DNA of 64,000 nt from positions 13,870 through 77,869 of the forward strand of contig CAJTKK010000017.1 in the NCBI GenBank assembly GCA_910576535.1. Direction: 5' to 3'. This document shows, in pieces, positions 18,579 through 26,258 of the stretch (positions within the stretch are counted from its first letter, which is position 1; each line of letters opens with the position of its first letter). Source of the stretch: an uncultured Lachnospiraceae bacterium. GTDB taxonomy: Bacteria > Bacillota > Clostridia > Lachnospirales > Lachnospiraceae. Both the position numbers and the translations under genes were made by a program. Under the pieces are notes generated by a model, which was not told the origin of the DNA, did no database searches, and saw only the letters and a list, made by a program, of their open reading frames with translations.

Positions 18579-19814
18579 ATGCATAAGACGATTTTTCACA
18601 TTGATGTAAATTCTGCCTATTTAAGCTGGAGCGCTTTGGAGCTTCTTTCCCAGGGAGCGGACATTGATTTACGGGATATTCCATCCATTATTGGCGGGGA
18701 TATGGAAAAACGCCATGGCGTCGTCCTGGCCAAGTCCATTCCTGCAAAGGCCTATGGCATAAAAACAGGGGAGCCTATTGTCCATGCCCTGCGCAAATGC
18801 CCCTGCCTTACCCTTCAGGCCCCCGATCATATGCTCTACCGCCGGCGTTCCGCGGAATTAATGGATTTCCTTTCCCATATTTGCCCGGATATCGAACAGG
18901 TCAGCGTAGACGAATGTTATATGGACTATACGCCGGTCGCCGCACAATATGGGGAGCCTTACTCGGCTGCAGTTAAAATAAAGGATTCCATTCATCAAAG
19001 ATTTGGCTATACCGTAAACATTGGAATTTCCAACTGTAAAGTTCTTGCCAAAATGGCTTCCGACTTCCAAAAACCGGATCTGGCACATACATTATTTCCT
19101 GAAGAAATCAAAGACAAAATGTGGCCTCTTCCCGTTTCCTCGCTTTACATGTGCGGCCAATCCAGCGTGGAAGCCTTAAAAAAATTGGAAATACTGACCA
19201 TTGGGGATTTAGCCTCAGCAGACAAGTCCATCCTCGCGGCTCATTTAAAAAGCCATGGAATCATGCTATGGGAATATGCCAACGGGATTGACTCTTCTAA
19301 AGTGGCCACCGGACATACAGATCTAAAGGGCATCGGCAATTCCGTTACCCTAAAGGAAGATGCCCTTACCAGGGAAGACGCGTTCCGGGTTCTTCTTTCC
19401 CTCGCAGAAACTGTCGCCGGACGGCTAAGAAAATCCCGCCAAATGGCCGGAATGATCGGCATAGAAATCAAATACAATACTTTCCGCAAAGTTTCCCACC
19501 AGCTCACCTTGCAGAATCCGGTTTCCGCCACCGATATCATATACCACAAGGCCTGCTCTTTATTCGATGAACTATGGGACGGCATCCCTATACGGCTTTT
19601 AGGTATCCGTACCTCCAAACTAAAGCCGGAAGACGAACCGGTTCAGTTAAGCCTTTTCGATCTGCCGGAAATTCCTTCCAGCCACAGGGATACTGCCATT
19701 TCAACCTCCAAACAGAAAAAATTAAATCAGGCGCTGGATTCCATCCGCAAAAAATATGGAGAAGACTCCGTAATCAGAGGGAGCCTTCTCCATATAAAAG
19801 ACGATGAAACCTGA
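18579..19814 (+). CDS. dinB: DNA polymerase IV (Y-family translesion polymerase)
   Basis: Error-prone lesion-bypass polymerase, about 411 residues. N-terminal FHIDVNSAYLSWSALE carries the first catalytic Asp; VSVDECYMD carries the second acidic pair (usually SVDEAFLD, so slightly divergent). A helix-hairpin-helix thumb region follows around LEILTIGDLA. QLSLFD near residue 365 is a textbook sliding-clamp binding motif. ATG at 18579 after a G-run is preferred over an upstream frame start at 18534. The last 60 bases double as a terminator for the convergent operon. Confidence 0.93.
   Translation: MHKTIFHIDVNSAYLSWSALELLSQGADIDLRDIPSIIGGDMEKRHGVVLAKSIPAKAYGIKTGEPIVHALRKCPCLTLQAPDHMLYRRRSAELMDFLSHICPDIEQVSVDECYMDYTPVAAQYGEPYSAAVKIKDSIHQRFGYTVNIGISNCKVLAKMASDFQKPDLAHTLFPEEIKDKMWPLPVSSLYMCGQSSVEALKKLEILTIGDLASADKSILAAHLKSHGIMLWEYANGIDSSKVATGHTDLKGIGNSVTLKEDALTREDAFRVLLSLAETVAGRLRKSRQMAGMIGIEIKYNTFRKVSHQLTLQNPVSATDIIYHKACSLFDELWDGIPIRLLGIRTSKLKPEDEPVQLSLFDLPEIPSSHRDTAISTSKQKKLNQALDSIRKKYGEDSVIRGSLLHIKDDET
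19749..19793 (-). terminator. terminator of flavin reductase operon, embedded in dinB 3' end
   Basis: Minus strand ATGGAGAAG...CTTCTCCAT plus inner CTCC/GGAG pairing, followed by ATTTTTTGC. It lies inside the dinB coding sequence, only about 30 nt past the reductase stop, so it must satisfy both codon and RNA-structure constraints. Confidence 0.7.
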
Positions 19815-19821
19815 TAACACA

Positions 19822-20385
19822 TTATTTCTTTCTTACACTATAGCCAAAAGTCCCTATTTTTCTGCCAAGAGACATATAGGAACCATGAGAGTATACGATG
19901 GGGCGGGCTTTGTCAAAATGAAATTTATTTTTCCCGTCCATATATTTCTCATCCGCATGTACAGCCACTACCTGAGCAATAAACATATCATGGCTCCCCA
20001 GCGCTTTTATATCCTTTACGGTACATTCAATATTCACCGGGCTTTCTTTGATCAACGGCGCTTTCACGATATCGGCCTTTACCGGAGTCAAATGCATTTT
20101 ATCGAACTTATCCACATCCCGCCCGCTCACCACGCCGCAGTAATCCGTAGCATAAGCCAGTTCTTCCGTTGTGAGGTTAATGACAAATTCACCGGTTTCC
20201 TTAATCATATAGTAAGAATAACGTTCCGGCCGGACAGAAATAGATACCATCGGCGGATCACTGCAGACAGTGCCTGTCCATGCCACCGTAAAAACATTTT
20301 TTTGCCCTTCTAAATCCGCTACGCTTACCAGCGCTGCCGGCAAGGGATAGAGCATGTTCCCCGGTTTCCAGCTTTGTTTTCCCAT
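19822..20385 (-). CDS. Flavin reductase-like FMN-binding split-barrel protein
   Basis: About 187 residues matching the flavin-reductase-like domain family (YPLPAALVSVADLEG, FTVAWTGTVCSDPPMVSISVRPERYSYYMI, GEFVINL). The family binds FMN and reduces flavins or acts as an NAD(P)H-linked flavoprotein; the exact partner is unknown. Start at 20385 has GAGGG 8 nt upstream, whereas the longer frame begins with TTG. It ends 7 bp from the convergent dinB and follows the coiled-coil gene by 24 nt, so the two are co-transcribed. Confidence 0.88.
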   Translation of the reverse strand: MGKQSWKPGNMLYPLPAALVSVADLEGQKNVFTVAWTGTVCSDPPMVSISVRPERYSYYMIKETGEFVINLTTEELAYATDYCGVVSGRDVDKFDKMHLTPVKADIVKAPLIKESPVNIECTVKDIKALGSHDMFIAQVVAVHADEKYMDGKNKFHFDKARPIVYSHGSYMSLGRKIGTFGYSVRKK

Positions 20386-20409
20386 TCTTGCAATCCCTCT
20401 CCCCAAAAA

Positions 20410-21060
20410 TCAAAGCAGCCCTGCCAGACGGGCAATCAGCAGCCCCATGTTCACAATTGACGCTATGAATGTCAAAATTCCGACAGTGTATAAATTTTTG
20501 CTTTTTCCGGCAAGCTCCTGCTGGCTGCTGATCACTGCCTGCGTCTGCTTTTCCAGTTCCTCTGCAGTAGCCGCCTGCACGTTCCGGTATACCTTCACAT
20601 TTTCCCTATGAACAAAATCATCCGCACGGCGGAACAATTCCTCCATCTTCTTCATATTTTCTTCTGTGGACGCCCGCATTTCTTCCAAAAGCTTTTCCAC
20701 TTCTTCCCCTGTTTCCATTGTGCTTTCTATGCTTTCTTCCGTTCCCCTCAGCTTTGCAATGCACTCCTGCGTAATCTGCTCAATCTGTTCGCTGCCCTTT
20801 TCCACAAGCTGCCCAATCTGCTCGCTGCTTTGTTCCAAAGCATGCTTTACCTGGCCGCTGACAGCCTCCAGCATTTCCTTTAGCTTCTGCTCATTTTCTG
20901 CATTCCTCAAATTCAGCTTGCGCATCTCCTTAATACATGCATCATATTCCTTCACCTGCGCTTCCAGCCTTTCTATCTGTGCCGCATCGGCAGCCGCATT
21001 TGCGCGTATTGCCTCCTGGGCGTTCAGCTTTTGCGCTATTTTATCCATAAAACTGTCCAT
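20410..21060 (-). CDS. Coiled-coil protein with C-terminal membrane anchor, function unknown
   Basis: I do not recognise a specific family. The ~216-residue sequence is highly charged and rich in Glu, Lys, Ala and Gln over residues 1-175 with heptad-like spacing (EQSSEQIGQLVEKGSEQIEQ), predicting long coiled coils. One hydrophobic segment near the C-terminus (LYTVGILTFIASIVNMGLLIA) makes it tail-anchored with the coil in the cytoplasm. Good ribosome site GGGAGG before ATG 21060. It could be a scaffold; a chemoreceptor-like signalling tip is not visible. Confidence 0.75.
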   Translation of the reverse strand: MDSFMDKIAQKLNAQEAIRANAAADAAQIERLEAQVKEYDACIKEMRKLNLRNAENEQKLKEMLEAVSGQVKHALEQSSEQIGQLVEKGSEQIEQITQECIAKLRGTEESIESTMETGEEVEKLLEEMRASTEENMKKMEELFRRADDFVHRENVKVYRNVQAATAEELEKQTQAVISSQQELAGKSKNLYTVGILTFIASIVNMGLLIARLAGLL

Positions 21061-21405
21061 CTGTTCTCCTCCCAATACCGTCCCTTACCATTCCCATAAA
21101 CTTTGGAACCCAATCTTCTGCAACATATTTAACATCTTATCATTTTTCCCTGCCTTTTACAACAGTTCCCCATTTTTTGTGCAATTTGCAATAAAATCTT
21201 TTTCCATTTTTTTCTTTTTTGTGAGTATTAACGTTAATTTTACATCTTGTTCATAATTTGTTCATATATCATTGCTATACTAAATTCATACAAACAAGAG
21301 ATGACGTAATGTTTTTCATTACACATATAGATAAATTTTTTCATAATAGCCCGGATGCCGAAAGGTGTCTGGGCACTCCTCATTTTAGGCAGCCCTCAAA
21401 GGACA

Positions 21406-21446
21406 AAAAGATAAACGCCAAGAAACAAGAATACTGTTTCCTGGCG
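21406..21446 (-). terminator. terminator after the alarmone synthetase gene
   Basis: 12-bp stem CGCCAGGAAACA/TGTTTCTTGGCG with one mismatch, loop GTATTCT, then TTTATCTTTTTG on the minus strand, 54 nt past the stop. The gap 21061-21405 shows no gene. Confidence 0.8.
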
Positions 21447-21499
21447 CCATTTTCGCTTGCGCATACTATATCCGGTTAAGCCGGATCCCTCTCTTTTCA

Positions 21500-22186
21500 T
21501 TAAGCCCGTTTCTTCTGGCCAATACTATGCACTTCCCTATTCAAAGATAACATTCTCTCATCCAGTTCCGATGACATTCTTGCACATTCAATTAATTCTT
21601 CTTTTATGTAATCCGGCGCATTCCCTTCAAATTTATAGTGGATTTTGTGTTCCAGGCTTGCCCAAAAATCCATGGCTACCGTCCTTATCTGTATCTCCAC
21701 TTTCGTATCTACAATTCTGTCAGAAAGATACACAGGCACTGTCACAAGCATATGATAGCTCCTATATCCGCTTGGTTTTGGCTTTACAATATAATCCTTT
21801 ACCGCAATCACCCTGATGTCGCTTTGGCCGCGTATCATTTCTGCAATTTCATAGATATCAGAAGTAAAAGAACAGATCACCCTGATCCCCGCTATGTCAT
21901 TCACATATTTCACCATATTCTCTATTGTGGATTCATAGCCATATCTCTTTAATTTTTTTACGATGCTTTCCGATGTCTTTATCCGGGATTTAATATGTTC
22001 TATCGGATTGTATCTATGTACATGCTGAAATTCATCATTCAAAATTTCCAATTTAACAGAGATTTGCTTTAGCGCCGAATTATAAATCAGCACAACCTCT
22101 TTCCAACTGTCTACATCGCTGTTCCGTTCTACTTTTAGTTCCATTTCCTTCCTGCCCTTATCTGTCAATAATACTGATTTCCCCAT
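21500..22186 (-). CDS. Small alarmone synthetase (RelA/SpoT synthetase domain only)
   Basis: Makes (p)ppGpp from ATP and GDP/GTP. About 228 residues, the size of RelQ/YjbM-type single-domain enzymes; no hydrolase, TGS or ACT domain. Visible synthetase motifs: HIKSRIKTSESIVKKL (substrate loop), YVNDIAGIRVICSF, VKDYIVKPKPSGYRSYHMLV and VEIQIRTVAMDFWASLEHKIHYK. Expression level rather than a ribosome sensor probably controls it. AAAGGG precedes the ATG at 22186; an ATG at 22210 lacks a site. A promoter with TATAAT at 22223-22228 and a weak -35 (TGCACA) precedes it. Confidence 0.9.
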   Translation of the reverse strand: MGKSVLLTDKGRKEMELKVERNSDVDSWKEVVLIYNSALKQISVKLEILNDEFQHVHRYNPIEHIKSRIKTSESIVKKLKRYGYESTIENMVKYVNDIAGIRVICSFTSDIYEIAEMIRGQSDIRVIAVKDYIVKPKPSGYRSYHMLVTVPVYLSDRIVDTKVEIQIRTVAMDFWASLEHKIHYKFEGNAPDYIKEELIECARMSSELDERMLSLNREVHSIGQKKRA

Positions 22187-22518
22187 TTCCCTTTCTTTTA
22201 CAATTTGCATTTTGATGTTCTTATTATATCATATTTTTACGCAAATGTGCATTATTCACAAAATTTTTATTATTTTTTAATTTCTCTTGTCTATAAATTC
22301 TTTTATATTCAAATTATTAAAATTATCCCCTTGGTATTCTTTTGACCAAATAAATAGAATGTCCGCCACATCTTCCCATAATACACACCTTACAGTATAT
22401 GAATATTGATATAAAGTATGACAAAAACATGTACGGATGCACAAGGATAAAATTGCACATAATGATTCAGGCCATGCACAAGCACACGGGCAGGGCATTG
22501 CTATCCTGGCAAAAAATG

Positions 22519-22546
22519 GTGACATCCCTTCGACATATGATATAAT
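22519..22546 (+). promoter_or_regulatory. promoter of the 88-aa gene
   Basis: GTGACA, 16 nt, TATAAT, about 40 nt before the start. The rest of 22229-22518 is AT-rich and shows no gene. Confidence 0.6.
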
Positions 22547-22587
22547 GAGCGTTAGCGGGAAAAATATACAAGAAAGGAAACAGTTCT

Positions 22588-22854
22588 ATGTTCCGGTTAT
22601 GGGCTAAGATATTTAAAGACAATCATTTATTAAAAGATACTGTGATATGCGATGACAGCAATGACACAAGGACTCATAAAGTCTTCCGTGCCTTAGATGA
22701 AATCATTTACCAGTTTGACCTGGGGAAACCCATCTGGCTCGATGCCACAGTGAATGAATTCAAAAAGCACAGCAAAGCAAGGTTCTCGCAAGATCATTTT
22801 ATGGAGCCTATAGATTTCGATTATTTGGAAATCCATGTGATTGAAGAAGATTAA
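22588..22854 (+). CDS. Conserved small cytoplasmic protein, function unknown
   Basis: 88 residues, no membrane segment or signal. The sequence is mixed and charged (MFRLWAKIFKDNHLLKDTV, PIDFDYLEIHVIEED) and looks like a folded cytosolic protein. I cannot assign a function. It has its own promoter, the ribosome site AAAGGA and a terminator, so it is a genuine monocistronic gene. Confidence 0.75.
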   Translation: MFRLWAKIFKDNHLLKDTVICDDSNDTRTHKVFRALDEIIYQFDLGKPIWLDATVNEFKKHSKARFSQDHFMEPIDFDYLEIHVIEED

Positions 22855-22867
22855 ATCCCTTTGGAAG

Positions 22868-22892
22868 AAAAAGCGGCATTGCTGCTTTTTTG
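22868..22892 (+). terminator. terminator after the 88-aa gene
   Basis: Stem AAAGCGGC/GCTGCTTT with a 3-nt loop, continued T run. Confidence 0.75.
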
Positions 22893-22922
22893 TCTGCAAA
22901 AAACTTTATGTGCATATTTTTA

Positions 22923-22951
22923 TTGACACCTCATACACTAGGGTGTAGTAT
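22923..22951 (+). promoter_or_regulatory. promoter of the hemolysin III gene, with internal dyad
   Basis: TTGACA, 17 nt, TAGTAT (or TATATT with a 20-nt spacer). The dyad TACAC-TAGG-GTGTA (22934-22947) sits between the boxes, where MerR-family activators bind. Confidence 0.55.
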
Positions 22952-23029
22952 ATTAATATATAAAACATAGTTTTAATTACTACATGTTGCGTTTTTCAAT
23001 GACGCTATGTGATATAAGGAGGTCTATAT

Positions 23030-23680
23030 ATGCAAATTACAATCCGCGAACCAGGAAGCGCAATCACACATTTCATAGGAATGATGATGGCTGTTTTTGC
23101 CGCCGTCCCGCTGCTTATAAAGGCAGCCATGGAACCCGGCACAGCCAGCCTGGCTTCTATGTCAGTCTTTATGTTAAGCATGATATTGCTTTATGGAGCC
23201 AGCGCCACTTATCACTCCATCAATGTTTCAGAAAAAGTAATCAGGGTATTCCGGAAAATAGACCATATGATGATTTTTATCCTTATTGCAGGTTCCTATA
23301 CACCCGTGTGCATGATTGTTCTGGGCGGAAAACTAGGATATACCCTATTAACCGTCATATGGGGAATTGCTATTGCCGGTATAGGGATTAAAGCCTTTTG
23401 GATTACATGCCCTAAATGGTTTTCTTCCGTCGTCTATATCGCTATGGGATGGGTCTGCGTAGGAGTTTTCGGCCCTTTATGGAATACCCTTCCTCCCAGC
23501 GCCTTTTTATGGCTGCTAGCCGGAGGCATTATATATACCATTGGCGGAGTTATCTACGCCTTAAAACTCCCCATTTTCAATTCCAGGCACGCCTATTTTG
23601 GCTCCCATGAAATTTTTCACCTTTTCGTCATGGGCGGAAGCATCTGTCACTTTATCTTCATGTATCTATATGTGGCATAG
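23030..23680 (+). CDS. Hemolysin III family / PAQR membrane protein
   Basis: 216 residues with about seven hydrophobic segments. Family motifs: GASATYHS near residue 62, DHMMIFILIAGSYTP near 84 and the C-terminal HEIFHLFVMGGSICHF, which supply the conserved His, Asp and Ser metal site of PAQR proteins. Bacterial members are called hemolysin III, but their true role (lipid or membrane homeostasis, possible hydrolase) is unsettled. Strong ribosome site AAGGAGG. Single gene with its own promoter. Confidence 0.88.
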   Translation: MQITIREPGSAITHFIGMMMAVFAAVPLLIKAAMEPGTASLASMSVFMLSMILLYGASATYHSINVSEKVIRVFRKIDHMMIFILIAGSYTPVCMIVLGGKLGYTLLTVIWGIAIAGIGIKAFWITCPKWFSSVVYIAMGWVCVGVFGPLWNTLPPSAFLWLLAGGIIYTIGGVIYALKLPIFNSRHAYFGSHEIFHLFVMGGSICHFIFMYLYVA

Positions 23681-23794
23681 CCTTCTATGAAAGAACAGGA
23701 TTGCGTTCATGGCCACCCGCGCCGAAGCGCTGCCGTCCAGCAGCCATTTCCCTTTTGCGTGGAATACGGATTCCCCGGAAGACTTTCCTATAAG

Positions 23795-23828
23795 ATAAAA
23801 AACCGGCAAGCGTATTTTCTTGCCGGTT
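23795..23828 (-). terminator. galE terminator
   Basis: 10-bp perfect stem AACCGGCAAG/CTTGCCGGTT, 8-nt loop, then TTTTTTATC on the minus strand. The dispersed motif CTTATAGGAAAGTC follows directly (23781-23794). Confidence 0.88.
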
Positions 23829-23854
23829 CTTTCATTCTTTATTGACATTTATTT

Positions 23855-24868
23855 TTATTGATATCCATTCGGATTATTGTTTTGCCATCTCCAGGAATCT
23901 TCACACATTTCCTTTATGCCATTCTCCGCTTCCCAGCCAAGCTCTTCTTTTGCCTTCGCAGCATCTGAATAGCAGGTTGCAATATCCCCCGGCCTCCTGT
24001 CTTTGATCACATAGGGGATCTTTACCCCTGTAGCCGCTTCAAAATTTTTCACGATATCCAAAACGCTGTATCCGGTGCCGGTGCCTAAATTATAAATACA
24101 AAGCCCTGCCTTTTCTTCTATCTTCTTTAATGCTTTTACATGCCCTTTCGCCAAATCTACCACATGGATATAATCCCTGACCCCAGTCCCGTCAGGAGTA
24201 TCATAATCATCGCCGAACACGCCCAGCTCTTTCAGCTTTCCAACTGCAACCTGGGTAATATACGGCATCAGGTTATTCGGTATGCCATTCGGGTTCTCCC
24301 CAATCGTGCCGCTCTTATGCGCTCCAATAGGATTGAAGTAGCGCAGAAGAATCACATTCCACTCCGGATCCGCTTTTTGCATATCCATCAGTATCTGTTC
24401 CAGCATGGATTTTGTCCATCCATAAGGGTTTGTGCATTGTCCTTTCGGACATTCCTCCGTAATCGGAATGATTGCCGGATCGCCGTATACAGTAGCGGAA
24501 GAAGAAAAGATAATATTTTTTACCCCATGATTACGCATGACATCCACTAAAGTAAGGGTTCCTGCTATATTATTCTCATAATATTCCCAAGGTTTTGCCA
24601 CCGATTCCCCTACTGCTTTCAACCCTGCAAAATGTATGCAGGAATCAATGGTTTCTTTTTCCAATATTCTATCCAACGCTTCCCTGTCCAGAATATCCGC
24701 CTTATAAAAAGGTACCTTTTTCCCGGTTATCTTTTCCACCCGTTCTAAAGATTTTTCACTGGAATTGCTTAAATTATCCAGAACAACCACTTCATATCCT
24801 GCATTCTGTAATTCCACGACCGTATGGCTTCCAATATATCCGGCGCCTCCTGTTACTAAAATTGCCAT
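23855..24868 (-). CDS. galE: UDP-glucose 4-epimerase
   Basis: Interconverts UDP-glucose and UDP-galactose (possibly the N-acetyl forms) with bound NAD. 337 residues, family length. N-terminal Rossmann motif TGGAGYIGSH, catalytic Ser in SSSATVYGD and the YxxxK pair in NPYGWTKS, then LRYFNPIGAH and RDYIHVVDLA, all typical GalE. Strong ribosome site GGAGGG. It follows the UDP-sugar pyrophosphorylase gene by 144 nt, so the two probably feed cell-surface glycan synthesis or galactose use. Confidence 0.96.
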   Translation of the reverse strand: MAILVTGGAGYIGSHTVVELQNAGYEVVVLDNLSNSSEKSLERVEKITGKKVPFYKADILDREALDRILEKETIDSCIHFAGLKAVGESVAKPWEYYENNIAGTLTLVDVMRNHGVKNIIFSSSATVYGDPAIIPITEECPKGQCTNPYGWTKSMLEQILMDMQKADPEWNVILLRYFNPIGAHKSGTIGENPNGIPNNLMPYITQVAVGKLKELGVFGDDYDTPDGTGVRDYIHVVDLAKGHVKALKKIEEKAGLCIYNLGTGTGYSVLDIVKNFEAATGVKIPYVIKDRRPGDIATCYSDAAKAKEELGWEAENGIKEMCEDSWRWQNNNPNGYQ

Positions 24869-24926
24869 TTTCCAATCCCTCCAATCAAATATTCAAGTAT
24901 AGTCTACTCCCACATCATGCATTTAC

Positions 24927-24955
24927 AATAGGATAATGTTAAATATGACTGTCAA
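24927..24955 (-). promoter_or_regulatory. possible galE promoter
   Basis: TTGACA (24950-24955) with 17 nt to a poor -10 (CCTATT). Confidence 0.35.
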
Positions 24956-25012
24956 AATGTTATCCAGTGTCACTGACATTCATCATAGATAAAGCATTGT
25001 GCCAGTTCCTTC

Positions 25013-26236
25013 TTATAACGCTATCCCATTCTTCTTGCATAACTCGCGGGCTGTTTCTACAGAGTCAATCCCAGTGGCGTTTTTAATAGGGGCAAATTCC
25101 TTTTCCCTATCCACTTCATAAGCAAGGCAGGTATCCACCTCATGAATCATATCGAGAACCAGCGTCTCGTATTTATACCCGTTCGGCACATCCGGTTCTA
25201 TATGCCTGCCATCCTCATCCCGATAGGGTATCTGCTTCTCTACCACATGAAGGGGAAGCTGCCTGTCCATAATTTCCACCAGTTTATCCGTCCTGAAGAT
25301 ATAGTTAAGGATTACCCCAAAATCATAAGCTGGATTTCCATCCGCATCTTTTGCTTTTTTCATTTCATCTGTCAGCTCATAATATTCCACGATAGACGGC
25401 CTGCCGTCTTCTAAGCACAACGCCCCTACCCGTTCATCCGGACTGTTTTTTTTCACCACTTTTGCCCCGGCCACACATTCATTTGCAATCGTAGCGCCGA
25501 CAAAGCAAGGATCCGCAATACGTTGAAGCACATTGTCCACGGCAAATACATTAATCCATTCAACCCCGTCTTTCCTGACGATATCCAGAAGCCCGCATTT
25601 ATTCATAGAAGAAAACCATCCTCCATTGCCGTTAGGCGAAGTGGCGATTTTCCATTTCTCCTCCATATATACTTTCCCATCAAAATCAGAGGCCGGTACC
25701 ACATCCTGGATAAAAAACTTCACAAAATCCCTGTTATAGCCAAAATATTCTTTTTCCTCAAAAAAATTCACTGTCATATCATGGTTTTTATCGCTGGTCA
25801 TAACAAAAAGGTATACCCATGCCCCAGCCTGTCTTACCACATCCAGCATATTTTCTATAATTCTCTGAAAAATATATACTGGCTTTGTAAGCCCAATATC
25901 AAACATCCCCTTCGGGTGATCCGAACCGAGACGGGTTCCCATTCCTCCCGCAAGAAGAACGGCTGCTATTTTACCTTTCCGGATTTCCTCTACGCCAATC
26001 CTTGTATACTCTTCCTTATTTGTTTCAATTTCAGGGAGCTGCATGGCTGCTAATGGAGAAACAGTTCCTTTCCGGTTGGTTGTGTTTTCTTTACTGTACT
26101 TCAGTATTTCAAAATCCAGCTCCGCAACCTGATTTAACAGGGAGTCTTTCTTTTCCTCCGGCAGTTCTTCATAATACTTCAGCACATGCAGTTGACCATA
26201 CTTCTCCAACTTTTCATACGCTTCCTTATAGTTCAT
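25013..26236 (-). CDS. UDPGP-family UTP-sugar-phosphate uridylyltransferase
   Basis: About 407 residues of the eukaryotic-type UDPGP family (UDP-glucose or UDP-N-acetylglucosamine/galactosamine pyrophosphorylase), unrelated in layout to GalU. The nucleotide-binding motif LLAGGMGTRLGSDHPKGMFDIG lies near residues 94-115, then SPNGNGGWF and VFAVDNVLQRIADP (metal-binding Asp region). Substrate choice between glucose-1-P and HexNAc-1-P cannot be settled by eye. ATG at 26236 is used because GGAGGG precedes it. It lies 22 nt behind the chemoreceptor gene and ahead of galE. Confidence 0.85.
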   Translation of the reverse strand: MNYKEAYEKLEKYGQLHVLKYYEELPEEKKDSLLNQVAELDFEILKYSKENTTNRKGTVSPLAAMQLPEIETNKEEYTRIGVEEIRKGKIAAVLLAGGMGTRLGSDHPKGMFDIGLTKPVYIFQRIIENMLDVVRQAGAWVYLFVMTSDKNHDMTVNFFEEKEYFGYNRDFVKFFIQDVVPASDFDGKVYMEEKWKIATSPNGNGGWFSSMNKCGLLDIVRKDGVEWINVFAVDNVLQRIADPCFVGATIANECVAGAKVVKKNSPDERVGALCLEDGRPSIVEYYELTDEMKKAKDADGNPAYDFGVILNYIFRTDKLVEIMDRQLPLHVVEKQIPYRDEDGRHIEPDVPNGYKYETLVLDMIHEVDTCLAYEVDREKEFAPIKNATGIDSVETARELCKKNGIAL

Positions 26237-26258
26237 TTCCTTTTTCCCTCCAATAATT

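Noticed and set aside
26002..26256. Long plus-strand frames opposite the pyrophosphorylase and other minus-strand genes
   Set aside because: Shadows of the true genes: no ribosome sites, biased composition and no recognisable domains.
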